Part shown: positions 39,632 to 49,451 of the stretch, piece by piece | Position numbering within the stretch: the stretch's first letter is position 1 | Layout: each line of letters begins with the position of its first letter | From: Rhyacichthys aspro | Taxonomy: Eukaryota > Chordata > Actinopteri > Gobiiformes > Rhyacichthyidae | DNA: 64,000 nt | Direction: 5' to 3' | Assembly: GCA_036850595.1 (NCBI GenBank) | Contig: CM072159.1 | Coordinates: 4,739,978-4,803,977, forward strand | The notes under the pieces: model-generated | What the model was told of the DNA's origin: nothing | The model's input: the letters and a program-made list of their open reading frames with translations, nothing else | Databases searched by the model: none | Position numbers and translations under genes: made by a program

Positions 39632-41856
39632 ATGGACGTCAATATAGAGCATTTTTTCAAAACGGTAAGCCCACCATGGCTTGATCCTGGTTTTGTTTCA
39701 TTTCTGGTTGGGCGGTTTATAGCCTAATCAAATGTGTGTATATGTGTACGTAGGTGGAGGATGTTAAAAGTCTCATTGAAAACATTTCCAGCCAAGCAGA
39801 GGAGGTTGAAACAAGACAAGGTGCTATACTCACGAGTCAAAACAAAGACAAAAGTAAGTGCTAATGATTAGTCACACATTACATCATTCAATGCGTAGGC
39901 CACTGTTTGTTTAAATGGGGGTTCTGGTGGGGGAGGGGCTCCTCCACAGATAAGTTCTATGTTTACTAAAGGCTTATGCTGTTTATTTCAAGAGAAGCAT
40001 TATAATTTTATATAGTGCACAAATTGAACTTACTGACATTCATTAAATATCATTCTTGTAATTGCTTTTATTGATTTGTGGTGACAGAGACTGACTGCTT
40101 TGTTAATGTGCACGCAAATGACGACCTATTTGTTTATATGGGGGCTAAGTGGGAGAGGGACTATGTATTCTCCAACTAGATTATTGCTGATTGTAGGTTA
40201 GTATGCTCTTAGTTTCTGGTTTCATGTGATGTTATGCTATGAATATGACAACAAGCTTTGACATGTTTGTTTTATTTCATTCTTAGGAAACACAAAAGAG
40301 CTGGAGAAGCTGAACAGTGAAATCAAGAAAAATTCTGGTTTGGTTCAAGCTAAGTTAAAATGTATGTTGACATACTGTTGAACCGTTAAAGATGTATGAC
40401 TTATTTTGTGAAGAAACTATGCAAACCATTTGACAGTCACGTTTGCAGTGTCGATACTAAATCACAGTGGGAACAGCAAAGTAGGACAAGAATATTCTTC
40501 CTCATTTTTACTTCACTGTAGCATCAATTTCAATAGATTTGACTGGCAAATGAATACAAAATAAAGACGCCTTCATCGCCCTAGTTTTTATAGCTATACA
40601 AACAAAACAATAGAAAAGACTTAACTTGATTACTTTTCTTTGTCCCTATAGCCATGCAGAATAATCTGCCCACAGATGAGAACTGCCAAAGTCCCTCGGT
40701 GTTCGGGCGAATTTACAAGAACCAGGTTTAGCACTGTTCATAAATATCAGATGTTTAGTTACTTTTTTTACATGATTTATTACAAATAAGTAAAAACAGA
40801 TTTTCAGTCCTGATCCAGTCATTTTTCAGCAGCACTCCCACCTGACGCGGTGTTTTGTGGATGTCATGAGGAGTTATTACAGAGCGCAGACTGACTTCAG
40901 AGAGAAATGCAAAGCCCATATTCAGAGGCAGCTGGAGATTGGTAAGTGGCCAAAAAAGAGTCACCTTCACTCTGCTAAATGTCATTTAAAGTGACAGTAC
41001 TAGCACACTGATTAAATGTAATGTATTTACGAAATCTTGTGCCAAAATGTTGAGTTCAATGAAACTGTATTTATAAAGTGCTATTCATGACAAAAGTCAC
41101 CTCAAGGTAACAAGGAAACACAGCAGATCCCTATTGCCCTACACGCAACAAAAAACTAAGAAATAACACTCATATTTAATTGGAGATTGAGTTAAAATGT
41201 AATAGTTAATGTATAATTCTGTTACTAAATCTATTTTCTCTCTTGTCCAGTGGATCAAGTCACTACAGATGAAGAGCTGGAAGAGATGTTGAATTGTGAT
41301 CGCCTTGCCATCTTTATATCTGGAGTTAGTAAAACCATTTTATTCTTCTTAGTATTCCAATTAACTATTTTTTTTTTTTTTTTTGGCTGCTCTTGTAATA
41401 ACTGGGTTAGTTTCCAGTAAACGTTAGGCTTTCTGTTTGTTTGACAGATGAAGTCTGATACCCAGCTCTCGAGCAAGGCCCTGGATGAAATTGAGTCTCG
41501 CCATCTTGACATCATCAGTCTGGAGTCCAGCATCAGAGAGTTGCATGAGATATTTGCGGATACTGCTTTGTTGTTGGAAACTCAGGTAAAATGGCTTCCT
41601 GTAGACATGTAGAGGGAAAAAAAACTATATATATATAAAGGTGTGAGTGATTGACTTTGTTTGTTTTTTTTACCAGGGGGAACTGATTAACAACATAGAA
41701 AAGAATGTCACAGGAGCAGCAGAATATGTAGACAAATCAAAAGTAGAAACTGATAAAGCAATTGCTTACAAGAAAAACACCTTCAAGTTGGTGACTACCC
41801 CAAACTTCCTGAGGTCCTTCAGGAGACGCTCCAAAACCGACACAACAAACTTGTGA
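39632..41856 (+). CDS. syntaxin (STX1/2/3 type) lacking a transmembrane anchor
   Basis: Plasma-membrane-type Qa-SNARE for vesicle fusion. Eight coding exons: 39632-39664, 39754-39853, 40287-40361, 40652-40725, 40830-40941, 41251-41324, 41448-41585 and 41677-41856. They total 786 nt (261 residues), and all junctions are GT-AG. The three-helix Habc domain covers roughly residues 8-135. The linker carries 'CKAHIQRQLEI' and 'TTDEELEEML'. The SNARE motif runs from about 'ALDEIESRH' to 'DKAIAYKKN', with the zero-layer Gln in 'LLLETQG' at the exon 7/8 junction. Instead of a membrane helix it ends in a basic 'FLRSFRRRSK' and 'TDTTNL'. There is no cysteine in the tail, unlike the palmitoylated STX11 and STX19. 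The protein starts directly at Habc without the usual N-terminal peptide. 'TTTTTGGCAG' before the ATG could be a splice acceptor, so an upstream first exon may exist. The orthologue is not resolved. Confidence 0.85.
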
Positions 41857-42275
41857 CTGTCAAATCTGTTAACCTTGGCCAACCCTTGTTTTGATCACTT
41901 TGTTTTAATTATGTATTTTTATTGGCTCTAAATATGACTCTGGCCCACATACTACAGCAGTGCCCTTCAGACTGTAAAACACAAAGGCAACGAAGGACAT
42001 CTTTGTACATTTTGGACACCAGCCATTTTTATTGCATCACTATGTTAAAGCTAAAGCGCTTCTATAATGGTTCTCAAAGTCTACAGTTGCTGGGATTTTA
42101 ACTTCACACCAAACAGACATTCGTACTGCCAAATTGCTAATGCTAATTTTACCTTGTGTTTTACACTACTTAAGTTATGTGATATTGTCAGGAAAATAAC
42201 TATTGAATGTGAATGATATGTTTACCTTTGTAACTTTAAATGTGCTCTTGAAACATCAGATCAAGCCAAGCCAAA

Positions 42276-42281
42276 AATAAA
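42276..42281 (+). terminator. polyadenylation signal of the syntaxin gene
   Basis: AATAAA lies 420 bp after the stop codon, the first good signal on this strand. It implies a 3' UTR of about 440 bp. Confidence 0.65.
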
Positions 42282-42299
42282 ACTTGTGTGTCACCATTT

Positions 42300-43079
42300 A
42301 TCAGGGCAATAACTGTTTATTGTACAGAACAATGTAGACTTACCATAATGGTATTAATTCAAAAGATTTTGAGCTTTTCTAAATGAACAGTTAAGTTACC
42401 CATGATGCCCAGCAGAGGGAGATGTAGTTCTACTTAAGTTTTTGTTAAGACATCTGGTAAAAAGAGATAAGTTTTCCACATTTTCATCAAACAATCTGTA
42501 GGCATGCTCTTCTACTCTAAATCTAGATTCTCCAGACCATAATGGTATCCAAATGTCTGGTTTCTTGCGGACATAATATGAACTCAGATGCATAGCTTTT
42601 GATGTGTTGTTTTTGAACAGACCATTTTAAGGGAAAAGGTTTGAAGAGTCATCAACAAAAAAAATTATCTTTTTTTTTTTTTTTTTTTTGTATTTGCATT
42701 ATTGATAGTAAGTCTGTATAGCCAATTTGAAAATGCACTCTTATGTCTTTTTTATGCTATCTTAAGTGTATGTGGTGTTTGAGTGCTTACAACGCCTGTG
42801 TATCTCTAGGGGAAGACAAAGCTAAAATTGGACTGCATGCTTCCCTGCATCGCCGAATTGCTGCCAGAGTGAACCCATTGACTTTTCCCTGAGAGACGAT
42901 GCACCTCTCTCCTCTTCATCTCGGATTAGATTTCACAGCACCTTTGCACTTTGCTGAAACCACTTGTTTCCAAATTTGAAACTGAAGTAGAGGGTAATAG
43001 ATAAGCATGACAATGTAATTTGAAGACTGAAAAAACGGACAGTACAAAGACAGCCACACAGCTTACACAAAAAGATGTT
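42300..43079. other. gap between the convergent syntaxin and pgam2 genes
   Basis: Convergent intergenic DNA with a poly-T run at about 42,669-42,690. A GC-richer patch lies near 42,780-42,910. No transmembrane exon for the syntaxin was found here. Confidence 0.5.
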
Positions 43080-43085
43080 TTTATT
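43080..43085 (-). terminator. polyadenylation signal of pgam2
   Basis: AATAAA on the minus strand, about 200 bp beyond the pgam2 stop codon. It predicts a short 3' UTR. Confidence 0.65.
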
Positions 43086-43282
43086 GGTTGTGCCAGGGTG
43101 GTGATGGCCCTCAAAATAGGGCTTGAACACAATTTAAAAGGGCTGAGAATTTCCACAGTGATAAATTGGACTATGCCATTCACTGTTAATAACTCCTTGT
43201 TGGAATGGACGTCAGATAAAGGTGTGTATAAAGATGGATTAATGGTTGCTTATAGTGTCTTTCTCCTCATCCATTTGTATTT

Positions 43283-45160
43283 TTACTTCTTGACTTTGCC
43301 CTGAGCAGCCACGGCCTCCATAGCTTTCTTGACAGTCTCCTCATCTCCCAGGAAAGACATTGGCTTCACGGGCTTCAGGTCGGCATCCAGCTCGTACACA
43401 ATTGGGATTCCGGTTGGAAGATTGAGCTCCATAATGGCTGCATCAGACATACCTGCGGGTGTGGACAAATAAAAAGCCAGACAGGTAAACGTGCTGATCA
43501 GCAGAGAGGCAGGCTACGGAGCATGGAAAATGTAACTGATAGCAAATGGAGCTGTCTGGTGTTCAGATAAACAGGAAGTGTGTGTGAGTGCAAGTATTAT
43601 ATAATATACTTATATAATGCTTGCACTCATGTGTCTAACTTAAAAAACATACAGTTAGTTTGTGATTTTACATTAAATCCTACTTTCAGCTCACTCCCAG
43701 ACTGTATTACTGCATACTCTGATTTTCATAGAGCATTTGCAGTGTACAGAGATTAAAAGGGTCCATCACACTTTGGAAGTCAATTTTTCTTATGCATCCA
43801 TCAACTGTTATAATTCATATGCACTTTTTATTCCCCATTAAGTTTGCTATTAAAGACAAAAAAAAAAAAATGTTTGTGCTGTTACAATGTGAATCTGTCT
43901 CTCTGATAGTTTATAAAGCCCACTTTTCTTAATTTGTAGCTGAAACCCATCGTTCCCATTTTTTTTAGATTGGTTTGTGACACAGGTAGCTCACAACTAC
44001 TCCAACTGATACAGTATGATATAACAGGCTCCCTGGGATCGCCGTATTTGCCATATTCTTAGTCGTGTTAATATGGAGACCTGAGAACCGAAATCCACCT
44101 TCGTGACTGGCATTTCCTGCTGCCCTTTAGACTGTCTCACTGTATGACCGGCTTGTCTATGTCCAACTCTGTCGAAGCGCATGACCTTTCTTCACAAAGG
44201 TCATGACTGTAACTGGAACTGCCCTCATGAGTGTCTGCCCTGTCCCTGAGCTCCACAAGCCCAGTGTGCTATTTTTATGCACTGCAATCACAACTGTGTG
44301 TGTATGTGTGTGTCAAGTGTCTCGGTCTATTTCAGTCTGGGTTTTGTATGCAAATGCACTGCTGAATCTCATGTATGCTCAATTGTTTTGTGACTTTTAT
44401 AGCATTTGCCAATTTTCTCTTCTTTGTTTATCTCTGCCTATCAATGCAATGCACCAAAAGCTTTTAAGACTCACCTTCCAAGTGCTTCACAATGCCACGA
44501 AGACTGTTGCCGTGTGCAGCAATGATGACATTTTTCCCAGCTTTGATTTCAGGAGCGATGACTTCGTTCCAGAAAGGCAGGGCACGGGCGATGGTGTCCT
44601 TAAGGGATTCACAAGTGGGCAGCTCACCAGGCTTCAGGCCCTTGTAGCGGCGTGACTGAAGGTATCAGAGACAGTACATAGTTTACTCTCAAAATCTTAA
44701 AGGTGGGCAAAGCAGTAAGAAATGTTCTTTTTTCCATCCTTACCTCGCTGATGATCTTGTGGTAAGGGTGGTCCTTGTCCATGGGAGGAGGTGGGATGTC
44801 GAATGAACGGCGCCAGATTTTCACTTGCTCCTCACCGTGCTTTTCAGCTGTCTCAGCCTTATTAAGACCCGTGAGGCCTCCATAGTGACGCTCGTTCAAA
44901 CGCCAGGTACGATTGACAGGCAGCCACATCTGGTCTGTCCCTTCCATGATGGTCCACAGAGTCTTGATGGCACGTTTGAGCACAGAGGTGTAGCAAACGT
45001 CAAACTTAAGGCCTGCATCTTTGATGGCCTGGGCTCCACGCTTGGCCTCCTCCACACCCTTCTCACTGAGGTCAGCATCGAACCAGCCGCAGAAACGGTT
45101 CTCCTGGTTCCACGAGCTCTCGCCGTGACGGACGATAACCAAGCGATGAACAGCAGTCAT
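43283..45160 (-). CDS. pgam2: phosphoglycerate mutase 2 (muscle isoform)
   Basis: Cytosolic glycolytic enzyme interconverting 3- and 2-phosphoglycerate. It is cofactor-dependent, using a phosphohistidine and 2,3-bisphosphoglycerate. Three coding exons on the minus strand: 45160-44744 (139 codons), 44655-44475 and 43452-43283. They total 768 nt (255 residues), against 253 in human PGAM2. The N-terminus carries 'LVIVRHGES' with the catalytic His at residue 12. 'RLNERHYGGLTGLNK' follows, then 'AAHGNSLRG' with the second active-site His near 188. The C-terminus ends 'MEAVAAQGKVKK'. Words such as 'KRGAQAIKDA', 'TDQMWLPV' and 'MSDAAIMELN' fit the muscle isoform better than PGAM1. The gene is convergent with the syntaxin gene. 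All catalytic residues are present. Confidence 0.96.
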
Positions 45161-45252
45161 GTTTGCAGCCCTTGACTTTTTTCACACTCAGCCCTTCTAA
45201 ACTGTTCACTCACACTGACTGACCAACAGTGAGCCCCAGTCAACATACCAGG

Positions 45253-45260
45253 CTCTTTTT
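45253..45260 (-). promoter_or_regulatory. TATA box of pgam2
   Basis: The minus strand reads CTATAAAAAGAGCC about 95 bp before the start codon, which places transcription start near 45,225. A CACCTG E-box lies upstream at about 45,313, compatible with myogenic bHLH control. The regulatory role is inferred. Confidence 0.7.
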
Positions 45261-45593
45261 ATAGTAGCATGCATGAAGGCTGTGCATAGTAGACAGGCCT
45301 CCTTCACTATCCACCTGTAAGAGCTGTTTCTTCTCTGATGGACACATAAGTCTAACCAATAACACCAGGACTTGTGCTGCACTGGTGTGCAGAGCAGTGG
45401 CTCAGAAGGCCAGAGGTCAGGTATTAAGCCAAAATAGCAACATGACTTTTAAACTGACATCTGTGGAAACAAAAGTGTAAAGATCAGAGTCGAAAGGAGA
45501 TGTAGCTCACATGGAAATTATAACATAAACATAACTCTCTGCTTGACAAAAAAAAAACTATGTGAAATGACTATAATAATAAGTCTTTAGACC

Positions 45594-45664
45594 AGGGGTG
45601 GGCAATTATCTTTCTCCAAAGGCCACATTTGAACCTGGGACTCTTGTGGAGGGCCAGGAAAACA
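45594..45664 (+). mobile_element. hAT-Charlie-like terminus, one end only
   Basis: Begins CAGGGGTGGGCAATTATC and continues 'AAAGGCCACATTTGAACC' and 'GGAGGGCCAGG', the style of Charlie/MER hAT ends. It resembles the left end at 17616. I could not find the opposite terminus, so the full extent is unknown. It lies about 330 bp upstream of the pgam2 TATA box. Confidence 0.5.
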
Positions 45665-47924
45665 CGGTGAACTCACTTATGCTCAATAAAAACACATAGT
45701 GTTTAAAGTTTAAACTATAAGCAAAAACATGTGAAATATATGCCACCATAACAGCTACATTATCCTCTGTTTTAGATCCACTTTTTCCATTTTGTTCTAA
45801 AACTAGGCCTGGCTCAACATGTGTATTGACACCTGAGAAAATGACTCAAAAAACACTAAAGTTAAATCTAGTCACCTGCAGAAACACTAATGATAACAGC
45901 TCCTTTCTCTGTGCGGTGGCTTCCAAATAAAGGCTGAACCAAGGAATTTATCCTCAACAACGTTTTCCAGGCATAATACACTTTTAACGATCACAGTCTA
46001 TTCTAGCTTCCCCTCACCACACAAAAATACCTGCCTAACCTCAGCTGATAAAACACATGGATGTGCATTTATGAACAGAGTGAAAAGGTGAGTGTTATAT
46101 TATTGTTGACAGTAATTGGCAAAGAGTCTTTGAGTGCCTTCAAAATAAAAGTATCACGTTTGTGTATTATATATTGTACAGGGACTACACTCTTGGACAG
46201 ACTGTGTTTTTCAAATATGCAGTGAGCAGCAGTACTGTATGTTGCCAAAACACAGTTGCATTTAGTATAATCTTACACAGTTTTCTCTGAGATGCTGTCA
46301 CCGCTGACTGCACTTAGAACAATAACTTTGTAATAATTTGTTAATACACTTATCTCTTCATTGAAAACAAATTTCATTCTTTTCTGGGGACAGTATATGA
46401 AAAGGTGATGAAGCTTGAAAGCTAAGCCACAAGGGAACGATGCACTGTGTGGCAAAGACTCTGTCTCCTGTCCCAAATCATGATCCATAGAAAAAGACAA
46501 ATACAATGACCCAAAATGATAAAATGTTAATAGAACTCCAGGCCTAATGGCAAACTGCAGCATGTGCTCACAAATGAGGATAGTGCTTGTTGTTGCATAC
46601 AAAAAAAATAAGACACCAATAAAGATGATGCAGCAAAAAATTTTAAATATACAATCTGATTTTCTAAAACCTAGACTTAAAGACATCATTTAGGATTTAA
46701 TAGAAAGTCATTTTTAAAGAGCTTTGACCAATCAAAAGCTTACATAGAATAGGTTCTAAAATAAGGGATGATCCTTTGGGCTTTTGATCCACACGGTTCG
46801 AATCAATGGGCACTGGCTAGGCCTGCTGACACAGAGAAAACTGCACAAAAAAACTGAAATAGAGAAAAGGAAAGCAAAGCGAAAAGTATAAATATTGGCA
46901 GTGTTTTCATGCAGTGTTTAGTGAGACAAATAAATGTAGTATCACATTAGTCTGATGCTGAACTCAGAGCTAGAAATTTAAACTCTAAGTTTAAGTTTGA
47001 TTACATTTATTGGTTTTTAAGTTGTCAACTTGGTTAAAGTTTTATTAATAAAATAAAAGCAGGCAGGTCACTATATTGTTGTGGCGGATGAGGGGCAGGG
47101 GTTGAGAGTTTTCAGGTAATGCAGTGAACTGTTGCTCACATAATGCTTAGAGATTGTATGTTAACATAGCCAGGTTAAACCTACTGGCTAGATACCTACC
47201 TTGGACTCCTATAAGGCCTATATATTAAGGAATACTCCAATTATAACATAAATAATTTCCAATGTGCCAGTGTACAATGTACAAGTGTAGACAGACACTC
47301 ATCTCACTCTTCCTCATTTCCTCAGGCTGACACATCTGCAAAGAAGAGCCCCGCTGCAGATTGTCAGACTGCTGTTAGGTCAGAAAAGTGTACACAGGGG
47401 AGTTTGTTTGATCACAACTGTTACGATGAGTCAGCCTGCAGCACAGGCCATACAGCCCCACTGAAGTCTCCACACCTCCCACTGCCTCCCTCTCCTCTGT
47501 TTGGGCACAGCATTGTAAGTAAGTACTGGGAGCCACTGCTGCATCGGCATAATATTGTAACATATTCTAGTTTATGCACACTCACAGTTAGGCATATTGC
47601 TGCAAAGAACTGCCCTGAAGTTTCTCAGGGAGATGCTAAAACTGGGAAAACTTCCACTATAAACATTTTCTGATCATGAAATCACAGAGGTGCCATTGAT
47701 TGTTATAAGAGGAAAAGAGACTGTCAGCATGTACTTGTTATTGATTTTTGCTTGAAATAAAAGTGGCTATTAAAAATGACCTCACAAAGGCTTAATAAAG
47801 GAGGGTATGTTTGAAGGGAGGTAGAAAAGCACGTAGCATTGCATGTGACATCCATGGGAATAAATGCCTTAAGATTTTCACACCACAGTGCTCTACATAA
47901 TTTATTGTAAACTGCCAAGTGCAA
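45665..47924. other. intergenic, no gene recognised
   Basis: Separates the divergently arranged pgam2 and nefl genes. A 138-codon minus-strand frame (46273-46689) has no recognisable domain or splice context. No gene is supported. Confidence 0.45.
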
Positions 47925-47931
47925 ATATATA

Positions 47932-47987
<56 letters not shown>

Positions 47988-47999
47988 TATATATATGAT
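47925..47999. repeat. (TG)/(AT)n dinucleotide microsatellite
   Basis: A short TG run leads into about 24 uninterrupted AT units, then a broken AT tail. Confidence 0.95.
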
Positions 48000-48048
48000 A
48001 TGCCCTACTAGAGTTAAAAATCTAAAAGGTTTTTGACCCCCCCACCCC

Positions 48049-48078
<30 letters not shown>
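48049..48078. repeat. (TTA)n microsatellite
   Basis: About ten TTA units. They lie 50 bp from the AT repeat and just after a C-rich patch ('gacccccccacccc'). Confidence 0.9.
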
Positions 48079-48079
<1 letters not shown>

Positions 48080-48491
48080 AGATCCAATTTGAAGGTGAAA
48101 AACAGCTTGTTCCACCATGTGTCCTTCCATGAATTGTATTCATTCATTCCTGCAAAATACTTTTTCATCTTTGTAAATGGGTGAATAGTTATGCTCAGGA
48201 GCCATGGCAACAACTCTCTGTGAGCTGAATTACTGTCCCGGAAAAAGTAATTTCTCCTATCAGTGCTAAAACGGCATTAGTTCTGTTCCGTTAAATCATA
48301 TATGGCAACAAATGACACCAGAGTCATTATTTTATCATTATATCATTACAACTCCTTTGCCTTAAAGAACTGTAGATAGATATATCAGTAGAAAAATACA
48401 TAGCACATATACAGCAGTGGTCAGTGAAACACAAGAGAGAAGACCGGGTTATATAAGCTATTAGCTGAAATTCAAATAAAAAAAATATACA

Positions 48492-48580
48492 GGGGGAGCC
48501 CCTGGCAGCTCAGATAGAACATAATTATGCCTATAGCTTGGGAGAGACCTGGGTTCGAGTCTCGGTCGGGTCACTTCACA
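48492..48580 (+). mobile_element. tRNA-derived SINE-like head
   Basis: Contains an A-box-like 'TGGCAGCTCAGAT' and a good B box 'GGTTCGAGTCTC', about 50 bp apart as in a tRNA gene. The arms do not fold into a functional tRNA by eye. The following sequence (to about 48,610) may be the SINE body. Pol III transcription is not implied. Confidence 0.5.
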
Positions 48581-48619
48581 GATCCTAAAGAATAAGCAGA
48601 AGAAAATGAATGCATAATT

Positions 48620-49338
48620 GTACTGTAGTTTATCCTTTAATTTGGCTCATCTGTTGCAGCCATGTAATTTTGCATAGAAGTGTATGGTTTGTTTTTGTTC
48701 TGCTCTAGCCTTAAATTAATGTCATATTCCTTTGTGTTTCACCCTGTCCCCCTTAACAATCCCCTGACCTCTTGCTTGAACCTGTATTTTGGTTGACTTT
48801 GGGACTGTGGGTCCTTTAAGGTCATACGTGTAGTCCTGCTTTTTCACCACAAGGAGAGATGCTGAGTCACTGCTGTGGAATCAGGCCGACCCCTCCCCCA
48901 CCAACACTTCCCTCTCCTCCTGCAGTATGCATAACTTACATCCAGGTATCTATTAGCTATTCAGTGTTAAAATGACTTTTGTCTATTTTTTCATCTCATC
49001 TCATTTGGTTTCTGTCTGGTCATTTTCTTATTTTTTTTTGTAATGAGATTACTAAAGGTTGTGAAAAGCATGGTTTTTATTGCTTTGGTATACTGCACAT
49101 CTATATTTACTGTTTCTGTCCACATACAGTTGAAGACAATACAAAACGTAAGCTATGTGACGATGTCATCACCTTGCTTTTATTCTCCCGCTTCTCTCAT
49201 CAAACATGTCCAGTATTCCTCCCACATGTATTCCCAGGGTCCCTCTCTGTCTTGCTGCTTGCCTTTGCAGTGTAAGACTATCGAGGCTGCGTTGTCAGAG
49301 TTTGGGGAAAGCGCTTGCGTCAGAGCTCACTCTCCTGC
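48620..49338. promoter_or_regulatory. 5' flank of nefl
   Basis: Non-coding sequence leading to the nefl TATA box. It includes a CT-rich tract at about 48,888-48,922 and a 'GCGTCAG' CRE/AP-1-like word at about 49,317. Open frames here are chance. The regulatory role is inferred from position. Confidence 0.4.
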
Positions 49339-49345
49339 TATAAAA
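49339..49345 (+). promoter_or_regulatory. TATA box of nefl
   Basis: TATAAAA in 'CTGCTATAAAAGCTGG', 107 bp before the ATG, giving a predicted start of transcription near 49,370. Mammalian NEFL promoters also have a TATA box. Confidence 0.75.
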
Positions 49346-49451
49346 GCTGGCTCTGCTGCAGCAGTAGGCAGTCAAGGTTTAGTCCTGAGCTCTGCCGACA
49401 CCTCCACGCACTCACAGTAAGAGGAGAAGGACAGCAGCCTTGTCCTCAGCC

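Noticed and set aside
44203..44655. 150-codon plus-strand frame over pgam2 intron 2 and exon 2
   Set aside because: It overlaps pgam2 exon 2 antisense and has no domain of its own.
48492..48580. functional tRNA gene
   Set aside because: The A and B boxes are present but the arms do not pair properly. A SINE-like head is more likely.
49440..49451. TTG four codons upstream as the nefl start
   Set aside because: Not an ATG. The ATG at 49452 has good context and matches the family start.
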